NCBI RefSeq assembly: GCF_001625195.1 | Contig: NC_054389.1 | Location: 4,646,520-4,710,519 of the forward strand | Length of the DNA stretch: 64,000 nt | Direction of reading: 5' to 3' | Origin: Drechmeria coniospora | Taxonomy: Eukaryota; Ascomycota; Sordariomycetes; Hypocreales; Ophiocordycipitaceae | Part shown: piece after piece, positions 47,161 through 57,394 of the stretch | Layout: each line of letters starts with the position of its first letter | Numbering within the stretch: position 1 is the stretch's first letter | Position numbers and translations under genes: made by a program | The notes under the pieces: generated by a model | Seen by the model: the letters and a program-made list of their open reading frames with translations, nothing else | Told to the model about the DNA's origin: nothing | The model's database searches: none

Positions 47161-48282
47161 ATGGCCCCTCCGACGAAGAAGCGACGAACACGCGCCGCGG
47201 CAGCGGCCGAAGCCGCGACAGAAGAAGGGTCGGCGGCGGCGGAAGCAGCGGCAATGCCAGAGGTGAATGAGCAGCAAGAACGCGAGGCCGAGAACGAGAA
47301 GGTGGCGGCCAAGGTCCCGGCGAAGCGGAAGGCGAAGGGCAAAAAAAATCAGACGTCGGAGGCTGCGCCTTCGGAGGTCGCCATGGAGGCAACCAATGAG
47401 AGAGAAGCGGCGGCTCAGAGAGAGCCATCTCCGCCCAAGGTGGCCATCGCGGAGCCCTTGGCCGAAGCGGCTGCGGAAACGGTCATGGACGAAACGACAA
47501 TCCAGAGGGCGGCGGAATCTCCTGGCGCGGCCGAAGTTGCCGCCAAAGCCAAAGAACGCATGGCTCGCTTCAAGTCCCTCCAGGCCCGGGCCAAGAGCTC
47601 CTCGGAAACGAACTTCAAGGAGGCGACAAAGGAGTCCCAGCGACTGGCCAGCGACCCGAGCAAGCTGACGGCCCTCCATCGCAAGCGCGCCATCGCCTCG
47701 CACAAGCTTCTCAAAGCCGACGTCGAAGAGGCGGGCGAGGACTTTGAGCGCAAGCGTGCCTGGGACTGGACCGTGGACGAGAGCGACAAGTGGGACAAGC
47801 GCATGAGGAAGAAGGGATCCCATCGCGACAACAACGCCTTCGCCGACGACCACCAGGAGAGCAACAAGGTCTACAAGCGGCAGCTGCAAAACATACAACC
47901 AGACTTGGAGCAGTACGGGAAGCAACGGATGGCGGCCATCGAGAAGGCGGCCGCCTCGGGCGGCCTCGACATCGTCGAGACGGACGACGGCGAGCTCATC
48001 GCCATCGACAAGGACGGATCCTTCTACTCGACGGCCGACACGACCTCGTTTGCCCAGAACAAACCCGACAAGGCGGCTGTCGACCGTCTGGTGGCGGACA
48101 TGAAGCGCGCCGAGGAGCAGAGGCTGAAGAAGAGGAGGGAGCGGATGGCCAAGAACGGCGACGACGGCGACATCACCTACATCAACGAGAAGAACAAGCA
48201 GTTCAACCAGAAGCTCAGCCGCTTCTACGACAAGTACACGGCAGACATCCGGGACAGCTTCGAGCGGGGCACGAGGATATAG
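47161..48282 (+). CDS. SYF2: Pre-mRNA splicing factor SYF2
   Basis: A single exon of 373 aa. The N-terminal 130 residues are Ala/Glu/Lys-rich. The SYF2 domain follows: RMARFKSLQARAKSSSETNFKEA, then the signature KRAWDWTVDESDKWDKRM and DDHQESNKVYKRQLQNI, and the C-terminal INEKNKQFNQKLSRFYDKYTADIRDSFERGT. SYF2 belongs to the NineTeen complex (Prp19-associated) of active spliceosomes and interacts with Isy1 and Clf1. The ATG at 47161 has good context (CACCATGGC). A 563-aa frame on the opposite strand is a compositional shadow. The stop is 122 nt from the convergent COQ11 stop. Confidence 0.94.
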   Translation: MAPPTKKRRTRAAAAAEAATEEGSAAAEAAAMPEVNEQQEREAENEKVAAKVPAKRKAKGKKNQTSEAAPSEVAMEATNEREAAAQREPSPPKVAIAEPLAEAAAETVMDETTIQRAAESPGAAEVAAKAKERMARFKSLQARAKSSSETNFKEATKESQRLASDPSKLTALHRKRAIASHKLLKADVEEAGEDFERKRAWDWTVDESDKWDKRMRKKGSHRDNNAFADDHQESNKVYKRQLQNIQPDLEQYGKQRMAAIEKAAASGGLDIVETDDGELIAIDKDGSFYSTADTTSFAQNKPDKAAVDRLVADMKRAEEQRLKKRRERMAKNGDDGDITYINEKNKQFNQKLSRFYDKYTADIRDSFERGTRI

Positions 48283-48403
48283 ACCGGCCGCATCGCTCGC
48301 CCGAAGGGTGCTGGTTTGTGGGTGCGGTATGATTGATGGGTCTAGCGTCGGGTCGTGCTTTGGGATCAAAATACATGATGGAGAATGACAGGAATCAAGA
48401 GCG

Positions 48404-49351
48404 CTACAGCATCGTTTTCCTCCACGCCTTGGTCGCGAGATCTTCAATCTCGGGAATTTCGACGGGACCCCGGACGGATTCGTCCTCGAGCGCCTCCACC
48501 ACGGCTTCGGCCACGACGTCCACCCGGAGGGGCTTCGCGCCGGCGGCGCCGAGGAAGCCGTCGAGGTAGTGGGCCGTCAGGTTGTTGAAGATGGCGCCCG
48601 CGCCGGCCATTGCGGCCAAGCCCATGGTGAACTTGCGCGAACCGTCGTACATGAAGGGCGCTCGTATGAAGAGGCTGCGCATGTCGTGGAAGCTCGTGGC
48701 GATGGTCACCTCGGCCTGCCGTTTCGTCGAGATGTAGCGTGGCGGCATGACCGGGGCGCCACCGCAGGCGGATATGTAGCAGAAGGAGGCGACGCTCGCC
48801 TCGGCCGCGTGCTTGGCCAAGGAGACGGCGCTGTCGCGGTTCATGACCTCGTACGAGAACTGATCCTTGACGTCGCGCGGCTTAATGTCCTCGCCCGACC
48901 TCTTCTCCAGCGGGTTCGCGCTCCGGTCGCTCGTCGGCGAGAACATGCGCTGCAAGGCCGCGACGGGCGATTCCTTGCCGGAAACGACGCCCTTGTAGTC
49001 GGCCTCGAGGAGTATTCCCATGCTGTGGACGACAGCGTCGGCGCCCCGGAGAAGCGGCGCGTACGTGGCTGGCCGGAGAATGTCGGCGCGCTCCCAGGAG
49101 ACCTTGTGCGCCCAGGAGGGCGTGTCGGGCGAGGCCGTGACGGCGTCCCATTTTGGTTCCCCGGATCGGCTACGGACGTCGAGTTGTCAGCGGGCGCGTC
49201 CCTCCAGGCCGTGATGGCCCATGGCGGAGGATGGATGAGGTAGCTACCTGACCGAGGTGACGTCCCAGCCGCGCGCGACGGCGTACTTGCAAATGCGCGA
49301 GCCTAGGAAGCCGCTGCCACCGCAGACGACAAGCCGCTTGGCCGCCGACAT
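48404..49351 (-). CDS. COQ11: Coenzyme Q biosynthesis protein Coq11 (NDUFA9-like SDR)
   Basis: Two exons on the minus strand, 49351-49248 and 49169-48404, give 289 aa. The Rossmann NAD(P) loop is GGSGFLGSRIC (residues 11-21). Family words seen are VTSVSRSGEPKW across the intron, VHSMGILLEADYKG, YEVMNRDSA, FCYISACGG, PPRYISTKRQAE and RAPFMYD, in the same order as in yeast YLR290C/Coq11. Coq11 is an atypical short-chain dehydrogenase in the mitochondrial CoQ synthome that modulates ubiquinone synthesis. Yeast-like catalytic YxxxK is present as YISTK. The start at 49351 is the only ATG that includes the nucleotide-binding loop. No long presequence is visible. A purine/pyrimidine tract lies 120-180 nt upstream. 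Confidence 0.88.
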
Positions 49352-49469
49352 GCCGCCGTCATCCGACGATGTGCACGATTCTACGCAGCGTCGACTCGAC
49401 GTCGATGACGCGCCGACGATGTGTCGCCGCCGTCGTCCTATAGGTGAGCTCTGGGACGAGCAGCAGCCG

Positions 49470-49521
49470 GAAGAGGAGGAAGAGGAGGAGGAGGAGGAGG
49501 AGGAGGAGGAGCTGGAGGAGA
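49470..49521. repeat. (GGA)n trinucleotide tract
   Basis: About sixteen GGA/GAA units. As read for COQ11 it is a pyrimidine tract 120-170 nt before the start codon and may be in its 5' UTR or core promoter. Confidence 0.8.
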
Positions 49522-49931
49522 GTAGGAAGAGGCAGCTGAGTAGACGAGAGAGGACGAGGATTCAAGTCGAGCTCAATTGATTGCTCGCTGAGCTCGAAAT
49601 CATATGCAGGTAGTCCGGGAGTGCAGAGGAAAAAGTCATGAGATCATATACATGTACCGCTCCGTATCTCGTACGTTTAATACTCCGTACTTGCTGTACT
49701 GTACGTATTCATACCTGGTGGTACTGTGTACTTGTACGGAGTAGTCTGTACTGTAATACTCCGTGCTCTGTAAGTACAGTACATGATCGGAACCACATTC
49801 ACGGGTACGTACCATTTTACAGGTACCAAGTACTTGTACGCGAACGGAGTGATCCGTAATATGATAGTGCTTCTGGACGAATTCACTGCACAGTGGAACT
49901 GGGGGTGCTGTCTGACGGTACTGCTACTTGT

Positions 49932-49966
49932 TACTCCGTACGGAGTACTCCGTACTGCACGGAGTA
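49932..49966. repeat. Inverted TACTCCGTA/TACGGAGTA copies
   Basis: TACTCCGTACGGAGTA at 49932-49947 is a 16-bp perfect palindrome. It overlaps a second inverted pair (TACTCCGT and ACGGAGTA, 5-nt loop) ending at 49966. Confidence 0.8.
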
Positions 49967-50652
49967 ATACGTTATTATTGGTATACTGTACGGAGTACAG
50001 GACAGTACTTACTTCAGTCCACTTGTAAGTACCTGTAATTACAAGCTTGCAATAAGTTGGTATGGGCATGTACCCGCTTTCCTCCTTTCCAAACTGCAAG
50101 TACGGAGTAATTTTACACTGTACTGTACACGTAGGTACTGTAGACTTACAAGTTGAGTACAGTAATACATGTATGTACTTGGTAGGTGCCAAGATCGGTA
50201 CTTGTACGGAGTACGGAGTACAGCATAGTGAGTAACAGTCCATACATAAGTACAATGTATATACAACTGAGTATGCCCGTTCTGTGGCCAAGTGCTCCGT
50301 ACCAGGTATCAATCGTGCACACCTACTGGTACAAGTACACTGCTGTACTTACGTGTGAGTTTTGCACCATTTACAACTAATACAGTAAGTAGGTAGGTGT
50401 GGGTTGACAGGCACCGATGGTTGGTGGGGCTTTTCATCGTCGTGATGGCCAGTCGCCAAAAACCCAACCTCACCGCACCTAAATACTCCGTCCACTCACT
50501 GACTGGCAACCATTCATCCTGTGGCTCCGAGCCAGCTCCAGCAACGTTCCACCCCTCCTTTCCCTCTATGCGACTCCGCGAATACATGCAACCCCCCCCC
50601 CTCGCACAAGGTCTCGACGCGAATTTTCATCAGGGCGCCTGCCGCCGACGCC

Positions 50653-51585
50653 ATGGCGCCCTCGAACCAGCTGGGGAAACGCGTCAAGCTGACGCAGATC
50701 CGCCGGCCTTTCATCGTCGGAACGACTGCCACGCCGTTCTCGGACGCGAACCCGAGGCCCCCCGGCACGCCAGACAACCACACGCACTCGTGGGAAGTCT
50801 TTGTCAAAGGCCTTGAGGATATCGACATCACCTACTGGGTCCGTCGTGTGCAGTTCAAGCTGCACGAGTCCATCCCCAACTACGTGCGCAGTACGTTGCC
50901 GAGAATCCCCTCCATTCTTCCTTCCTCTTCCTCTGTTGCGTCGTTGCCTGCCCACCCGTGAGATGATCTGGTTGCGCTGACGGCGTCCGCCTGCCTTCCC
51001 TTAGTGGTCGAGGCCGTCCCCGGGAAACCCTTTGCCGTGACGGAGACGGGATGGGGTGAGTTCGACATCACCATCAAGCTCTACTACGTCAACGAATCGG
51101 GCGAGAAGCCTCAGACCCTCTACCACTACCTCCGCCTCCACCCCTACGGCCGCACCGAAGAGGAGAAGCAGGCAATGGTGGCGGCCAATGGCGAGATCCG
51201 TGCCTGGAGCTACGAGGAGCAGCTTTTCAACGAACCCTATGAGACCTTCTACCAGCTTCTCACCGCTGGCGCCGTCCCGCGCGGCTGGAAGCCTTCTGCC
51301 TCCTCCGCAAAAGGCAAGGGCAAGGGCAAGGCCCCCCCTCCCCTACCCGCTCCCGACAGTGGCGACGTCTGGGAGCGGACCGCCATGATCCCGCGTCACA
51401 GCCGCCCCGGTCTGCCCTTCAGCATGGAGACCGAGGCGGCCGAGATCAAGAAGCTCGAGGACGCGCAGAAGACGACCGAGGACCTCACCAAGAGGCTCCT
51501 CGCCGACATGAAGACGAGGGAGGAGCTTCTCGCCACACTCAAGGCCGAGAACCAGGCCGCCGCCGCCGCCGCGAAACCTTCTTAG
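50653..51585 (+). CDS. YAF9: YEATS-domain protein Yaf9
   Basis: Two exons, 50653-50890 and 51005-51585, give 272 aa. The YEATS domain (residues about 8-160) shows RPFIVGTTATPF, HTHSWEVFVKG, DITYWVRRVQFKLHESIPNYVR joined to MVEAVPGKPFAVTETGWGEFDITIKLYY and LYHYLRLHPYG, with the aromatic HxxWxxFV and GWGEF residues that build the acyl-lysine pocket. A Lys/Gly linker and a C-terminal coiled coil (about 225-265) follow. Yaf9 is shared by the NuA4 acetyltransferase and SWR1 remodelling complexes and reads acetylated or crotonylated histone H3. The start at 50653 lies in CGCCATGGC. The intron is 114 nt. Confidence 0.95.
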
Positions 51586-52465
51586 AGAGCAAGGAAGCGC
51601 AAGCCGTCGCGGAGATCCAGGAATGTCTCGTAGAACGAAGAAGATGGCACCGGACAGCACCCACCCTTGCGAGCGGACGAGAATCCCGCGGTGACGGCGT
51701 CCTCCATCCCATCCACCCCTGTTCCCCGCGGCTTGAGCGGTAAAGCACCACCCGGCGCTTCCGCAGAGATGGAGGTACCTCTCCCCGTCCCCGCACCCAC
51801 CAGCGGGCTGGTGGCGGGAGAGCAAGAGAAGCTTGCTGGCCCCCGGTGATGCGCAGCATTGTTTCGAGGTGCGAGTCCACGCGGCAGTGTCCAGCTCCCC
51901 TCGGCCCTCTACCATTCCGCGCGGGACATCGGGAAGCCAGCAGCTGGGACCCTCGTCGGGTACGTCCGGGATGGCAAAAGGATGGCATTCCGTAGGTCCA
52001 TCGCAAGATCATCGCTGTTATCACACACACCGGACCGAACCAGAACGGTTTACTCGTTCAGAGGACGCAGACAGTATCAATAAATGACCAAGTATTCAAG
52101 ATGTGAGTTGGTCGCTTTTATAAACCCGCGCCCCAGGTAGCAGTGCTATGTAAAGTAAAGAAACCGGACATATCTTACACCCATGTGATCGTACGCACCC
52201 GTCTCCTCTTGGACGTGAACAGCCCAATCGCGACGCATGAGGGGCCTCGCCCCAATCCGTGGGCGGCCGTTCGCCCAGAAAAATACCACCCATTCCCACC
52301 CCAACGCCAGCACAAAACCGCCGACGTCGACGGAACATACGCAGCGGGAAAGCCAATCCATGCCAGGCCATATGAAAGCAACGCTGATAAAAAAGGAAAG
52401 AAAAGGACACGAAAGTGCCAGACAATTATGCGACATGGTGCGAATTTCAACCGTGTCCTTGTCGT
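51586..52465. other. Convergent intergenic region YAF9 / MDM34
   Basis: No gene. AATAAA at 52079-52084 could be a YAF9 poly(A) signal. No TACGGAGTA island is present. Confidence 0.5.
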
Positions 52466-54550
52466 TCAAGGGGCCGCAGCTTCGTACGCCGGAGGCGGCG
52501 GGATTTCGCCGTTGCCCCAACCGCTTTGCTCGCGTTTCTTCTCGTCGTAGACGCGGCGGGCAATCTCGCCCGCCATCTTCATGATCCACGCCTGCTCGAG
52601 GATCACGGAGCCGGTGTCGGGGCCTCCGTACGTTTGATCCCTGGCAGGCACGGCGCCATGGTGGAAGCTCCTTGGTACCTTCTCGGCCGCCACTTCGGTG
52701 CTCTCGACCGTCTTCAGCGACTCCTTCGCCTTCGCTGCCGACGCAGCCTGCTCAACATTTTTCTCGTACATGTCCGACATGAGCGCCTGGCGCATCGACG
52801 GAGCTTCCTTGTGCCAGGCTGGAGAGTGAAGCCTCCCCGGAGGACCCAAAGGTACGGCAGCCACCGGAGCCTCCTCGGGTATAGAGGCGGACTGGGACGA
52901 CTTGGAAGACGGCCCGCAGACCGATGCAGTATCCGACGCGTTCTCTGACGTGCCCGCCTCCGAGCTGGCTTCCGAGCCGGTTCGTCGGAGATTCACGATG
53001 CGATTCTTCTTCTTCCGCCCAGATCGCGACCGCAGGATCGGAACGTGGGCCGAACCGGAAGCGGCTGAGTTGAGGCTGACGACCGATGACCGTGACGAGA
53101 AGTGGCCGTACGCCGCGCTGCCCGAGTCGGAAAAGGTGTAGGTGTTGCTGCCGCCGGTTGGGAACGAGTGTATCCTGGCAAGGCTAGGCGTCGTGGGCGA
53201 GGGCGTGGCGGAGCCCGAGCGATCCCCGTATCCGGACCAGGCGCGGAAGACGACCTCTTGGATGCCTGGCGTAAACAGGGATAGTGTCCGGTGAGAGTCG
53301 GTCAAGGCTGCCAGCCGTAAGAGGTTCTTCTGCGAGAAGAGGGACTGCACCTCGCCGCCTCCGTTGAGAGTCAGTTCCGAGATGGCGCCGGCGTCTAGGA
53401 GATTGCCATTCGCATCCACAGGGTCCAGCGGCGGGCTCGCAAACGGATCTGCCCCCTTCTCGTCGGTGTCCTCCTGCGAGGTCTCGGTGCCCTTCGCTTG
53501 GTCGGGGCACCACAACTGGAGCGACAGTCGATGGATGATGGCAGGCAGTTCGTCCATCATCAGGTTCCGCAGCTGCTGCTCGATCGTCCTTTGCAAGTAG
53601 TCGCGCACGAACTGGATGGAGTCGAAGGTGGAGGAGACCTTCAGTGACTCGAGCGGGTCGTTTCGGAAGACCAGAGTGAGTCCTTTCTGCTTGGAGAAAA
53701 CGAGGATGATGAAGGCCGAAAGTTTTATTTCCGACAACGTTATCGATAGCGGTATCGTCAAGCCTGAAGCGGCCGCAAGTGGTTGCGGAGAGGTGAATGA
53801 TGGCTTGGAGTTGAGATAGGTGTTGAGTGGATTTGCCTACACGGTAGTCCTCGTCAGCATCATATTTTGATCTCGTTCTGCGAGTGCAAGCAAAATCGCC
53901 GATAACGCTTCCCCATTCGAAGGAATCCATATGCAGACCAGACGGTTTTTCGCGTAAAGGCGGTGCATGGATAAGGCGTGGTTTGCCACACGGCTGCAGC
54001 AGATGGATCGTGGTTCTGAATCTTGCTACTGTCCGGCAGCGAAGCAGGTAGGCGAGACAGCGGCTAACGGTAGCATTTGGCAGGCCGAAAAAGCACGAGA
54101 GTCATCCAAATGATGGTAGGCGAGCACTCTGCGCATTGCGGAATGGCAAGAGGCACTGCCACCGGCACGACGTGGTCGTGGTGCAGGCGGTGGCGGATGA
54201 TCGGGCATTTCCGGAACAACGTCGCACGGCGAGAATGGTGGTCGGGAGGGAAATGGGGAGAGGAAGGGGGGGGGAAGACATACTTGAACCCGTGTTTTGA
54301 GTGTCAAAAATGCATCGCCCGAGTAGGACATTTTGAAGATGCCACGAAATCGATCCTCGGCGAGATCGCCAATCTCGAGGATTTCGAGGTCAGGAGGGAC
54401 GGTGCCCAGGTTGAGCTCGCTGACGAGGATATCATCGACGATGATGGGCGGTTTGGGCGATTTGTTGAGCGCCTTGGTCAAGAGGTCGCGCGCACGACTG
54501 TAGAAGTCGGCGTCGGCCGTAAGAGGCGACCAGTTGAAGTTGAAGGCCAT
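52466..54550 (-). CDS. MDM34: ERMES complex subunit Mdm34
   Basis: Two exons on the minus strand, 54550-54284 and 53836-52466, give 545 aa. The N-terminal SMP lipid-transfer domain (about 1-200) contains [63 protein letters not shown] joined to [14 protein letters not shown], and [21 protein letters not shown] [16 protein letters not shown] disordered Ser/Pro-rich tail with a basic patch ([11 protein letters not shown]) ends in [11 protein letters not shown]. Mdm34 sits at the mitochondrial outer membrane in the ERMES tether and moves phospholipids from ER to mitochondria with Mdm12 and Mmm1. The intron (447 nt) is the longest in the window. Its junction VQ-ANPLN is the family-standard one. 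Confidence 0.95.
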
Positions 54551-56956
54551 GTTGAAATGGCAGTCACAGGCTCGAGACCATGGGAGACGAGTTTGCAGGG
54601 AGGCAAAATGGAGCCGAAGTGACGGAGGCGGGGAGAGGGGCCAGTGGAAAGAATAGGTTCTATATCCGCTGTCGATGCATACACGTATGTACGAGGAAGA
54701 GTAGAGGGAGGAGATGGAGGAGGACAGAGATGGGGGCGGATGGAAGTTGTGTGGGGGGAAGTGCTCACGAGAAGGAAGATGTATGTGTACGAGAGCATGG
54801 ACGGGAGATTTAGGGCAGGCGGGCGGGATGACGCTATAATCTTTTGAGGCGCTGTGACCTCGGAGCAGCTCGTCTTTTTTTTCTCCCTTGTTTGTGGGTC
54901 ATTGCGGAGAGTGCTAATCCTAACAAGTAAGTACTAACTCAGTCGAGTTATTCCTACATGTACATTTTCACGAGTACATGTACAAGCGCGCACCTGGGTT
55001 TGCTAGTAGCCACTGTCGGTATCCATAGTCGGCCCATGTACATGTACTCGTGACAACAAACTGTATCCTTTGAAAGGGGGGGTGAGAAAATCAGTTGACC
55101 AGGTTACTGTGCAGATTCAACTGGGAAAGACACCCTCGCATTGTTTACCCCTAGCAGATAGATTGGTAACTCGGTACGGAGTACCTATCGGTACAGTTTT
55201 ACGTGTTTTGATCCAGACAAACAAGCCGTGCCTGCCAGCGAAAAGGGATCAAGGTAATATCACACCGCACTCGTACTAACTTGTTAAAAAAGCGTACGTG
55301 CTGCAATGTGCACTCGGTCGTGACATTTTCGCTGGAGGATAGGCGGTGCTTTACGCTCAACAGTACTCGTTCACTCACGAACCGAGACGGAATATGGCGG
55401 TGGTGATTGTGTGCGGTCGGATACCGTGTGCGACGGTAATAGCGAGCGTTCTGTGCTTAAAGTTCTCAATCATCAAGCTCCTACTGTACAGTACATACTT
55501 AGTACACCGACATGTACGGATTAATACAGTACAAGAACATGTACTGCAGCTGTAAGTAAGCGGTCATGGGTTGGATGCCCTTAGTCCTTGGCGGCCGAGC
55601 GTCGAGCAGACGTGGTGCCCCGTACTCGTCTCCTGTTATGATTGAAGGTACGTACCTCTGAGTGTTCTTCTAGCTTTGTAGGTCCTTCCGCCTACTCCCT
55701 ATGCAGTTTGGTACCTAGCCGGGTGGGCAGGTAGGTACTGGTACTTAGCCGTACCTGACGCGTCCGATCTGCGATTGTGCATTAGCTACGGAGTACGGAG
55801 TACAGAGTAAGTACTTTTCATGCTTGCATGACCCTGGGGCATTGTGCCAAAATCCCTGTACATAATATTTTCGTGCATGTGTCGCGTTACAAGTAATACA
55901 GTATACCTTTTCGTATACGCGATTGCTCGAATACGGCTCGATCCTGAGAGGGAAAGCGGTCGGGCATGCAAGAGACGAAGACCTGCCATGTGCTTCCTGG
56001 CGGCTTTCTGTCGTCAGATGACCGTCACACCTGTGGATGAACGGGTGGCTGTCGCTCGCGTGATGCGGGGAGAAATACCTACTAAGAGTTCCCGGCACAC
56101 CTACTAGGTACTTAGTACGGAGTGCTGCAAGTACACTCAAAGTCAACAGTCAACAGGCATCCACCCAAAGTCAACATCAACAGCGCTAAAAGGTTCGGCT
56201 GCCACACCCATTGGCGCCTGTTGGTGTGCTGTTTGACTGATAACCGAGGAGGGCCTTTTGAGCGACGAGGTTCATGTGTACGTAAGTACATAATATTGGC
56301 ATGCACACTTATCCGGTGACGGTTTGCCTAGTACTGGCCAATACTAGAAGAAGTAAACGGAAGCGTACAAGTAATAATAGTAAAAGTACGGTCTGCTCGT
56401 ACAATTGGTTGTTTACTTATGCAGTAAGTACTGTCGAGTATTGTGTAGTTGTTATCTACAATCTACAATCTACCTGGGGTACGAGCAGCATGTCCTCGTG
56501 TGCGCGTTCTGATACCTACATACCTGTAGCCCCCCTGTTTTTGAACAGTCGCGGGACATGATGTTTAGTACATTTCACAGCTATTTGGTGCTGTTACATC
56601 TAAATTCGCGTACTAACGTACTGTTAAAGGCTGGTTTGTACTATAGCTTGCGACATATTGTAGTAATTAAACAGAGTAACAACTCTGACAGTCTGTATTG
56701 TAAAAATTATTATATCGCAGATATACCAGCTAGTTCTATAAAAATCCGGCTGTCAAAAAATCAACAGTACTTTTTGGCTTTTTAGCAATTTTAAATAAAC
56801 AGCCTATTGTTAATACTAATAGCCATTTTATTACTAACAGTCTTATATACAGTTAACAGTCATTTATACAACCAACAGCTGCTACTTCTCAATATACTGT
56901 ACTGTCGTACCTAATGATCGCTCTGTAAATAATACCAACTCTCGTTGCACCTCTAT

Positions 56957-57274
56957 CTGCCTCAATTACTACCTCAATCGCTGCCTCAATCGTGCCTCAA
57001 TCACTGCCTCAATCGCTGCCTCAATCGCTGCCTCAATCGCTGCCTCAATCGCTACCTCAATCGCTACCTCAATCGCTACCTCAATCGTACCTCAATCACT
57101 GCCTCAATCGTGCCTCAATTACTGCCTCAATCGCTACCTCAATCGTACCTCAATCACTGCCTCAATCGTGCCTCAATCACTGCCTCAATCACTGCCTCAA
57201 TCGCTGCCTCAATCGCTGCCTCAATCGCTGCCTCAATCGCTGTCTTAATCGCTGCCTTAATCGCTGCCTTAAGC
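56957..57274. repeat. 12-bp minisatellite (CTCAATCGCTGC)n
   Basis: About 26 copies of CTCAATCGCTGC, some shortened to 11 bp (CTCAATCGTGC), so all three forward frames stay open and switch register. Variants change CG to CA or T, and the last three copies have CTTAATC in place of CTCAATC, a C-to-T change in CA context. It lies in the AT-rich block. Confidence 0.88.
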
Positions 57275-57394
57275 GACAATATATATTAAGTAGCAATGCA
57301 TATTACGTAGCAATATATATTGAAGTAGCAAGATATGTTGAGTAGCAATATATGTTGAGTAGTACAATATGTTAAGCGACAATATATATTAGCG
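57270..57394. repeat. Degenerate AT-rich repeats
   Basis: Five to six imperfect copies of about 20-25 bp with the core AGCAATATATATT or AGCGACAATATATATT, directly following the minisatellite. Both ends carry GCGACAATATATATT. Confidence 0.65.

Larger units (their letters stand above)
49352..50652. other. Divergent promoter region COQ11 / YAF9 with a TACGGAGTA island
   Basis: No gene. A GGA trinucleotide tract lies at 49470-49521. A dense GTAC island covers about 49640-50400, with motifs at 49682, 49737, a palindrome at 49932-49947 and a hairpin-like copy at 49946-49966, 49987, 50101 and a tandem pair at 50203-50220. Confidence 0.6.

Noticed and set aside
46756..48447. 563-aa open frame on the minus strand
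   Set aside because: It is opposite SYF2 and has no domain. SYF2 motifs on the plus strand are decisive.
56945..57345. Open frames of repeated LNRC, PQSL or ASIA
   Set aside because: They are translations of a 12-bp minisatellite in three frames. No start context, intron or flanking domain supports a gene.
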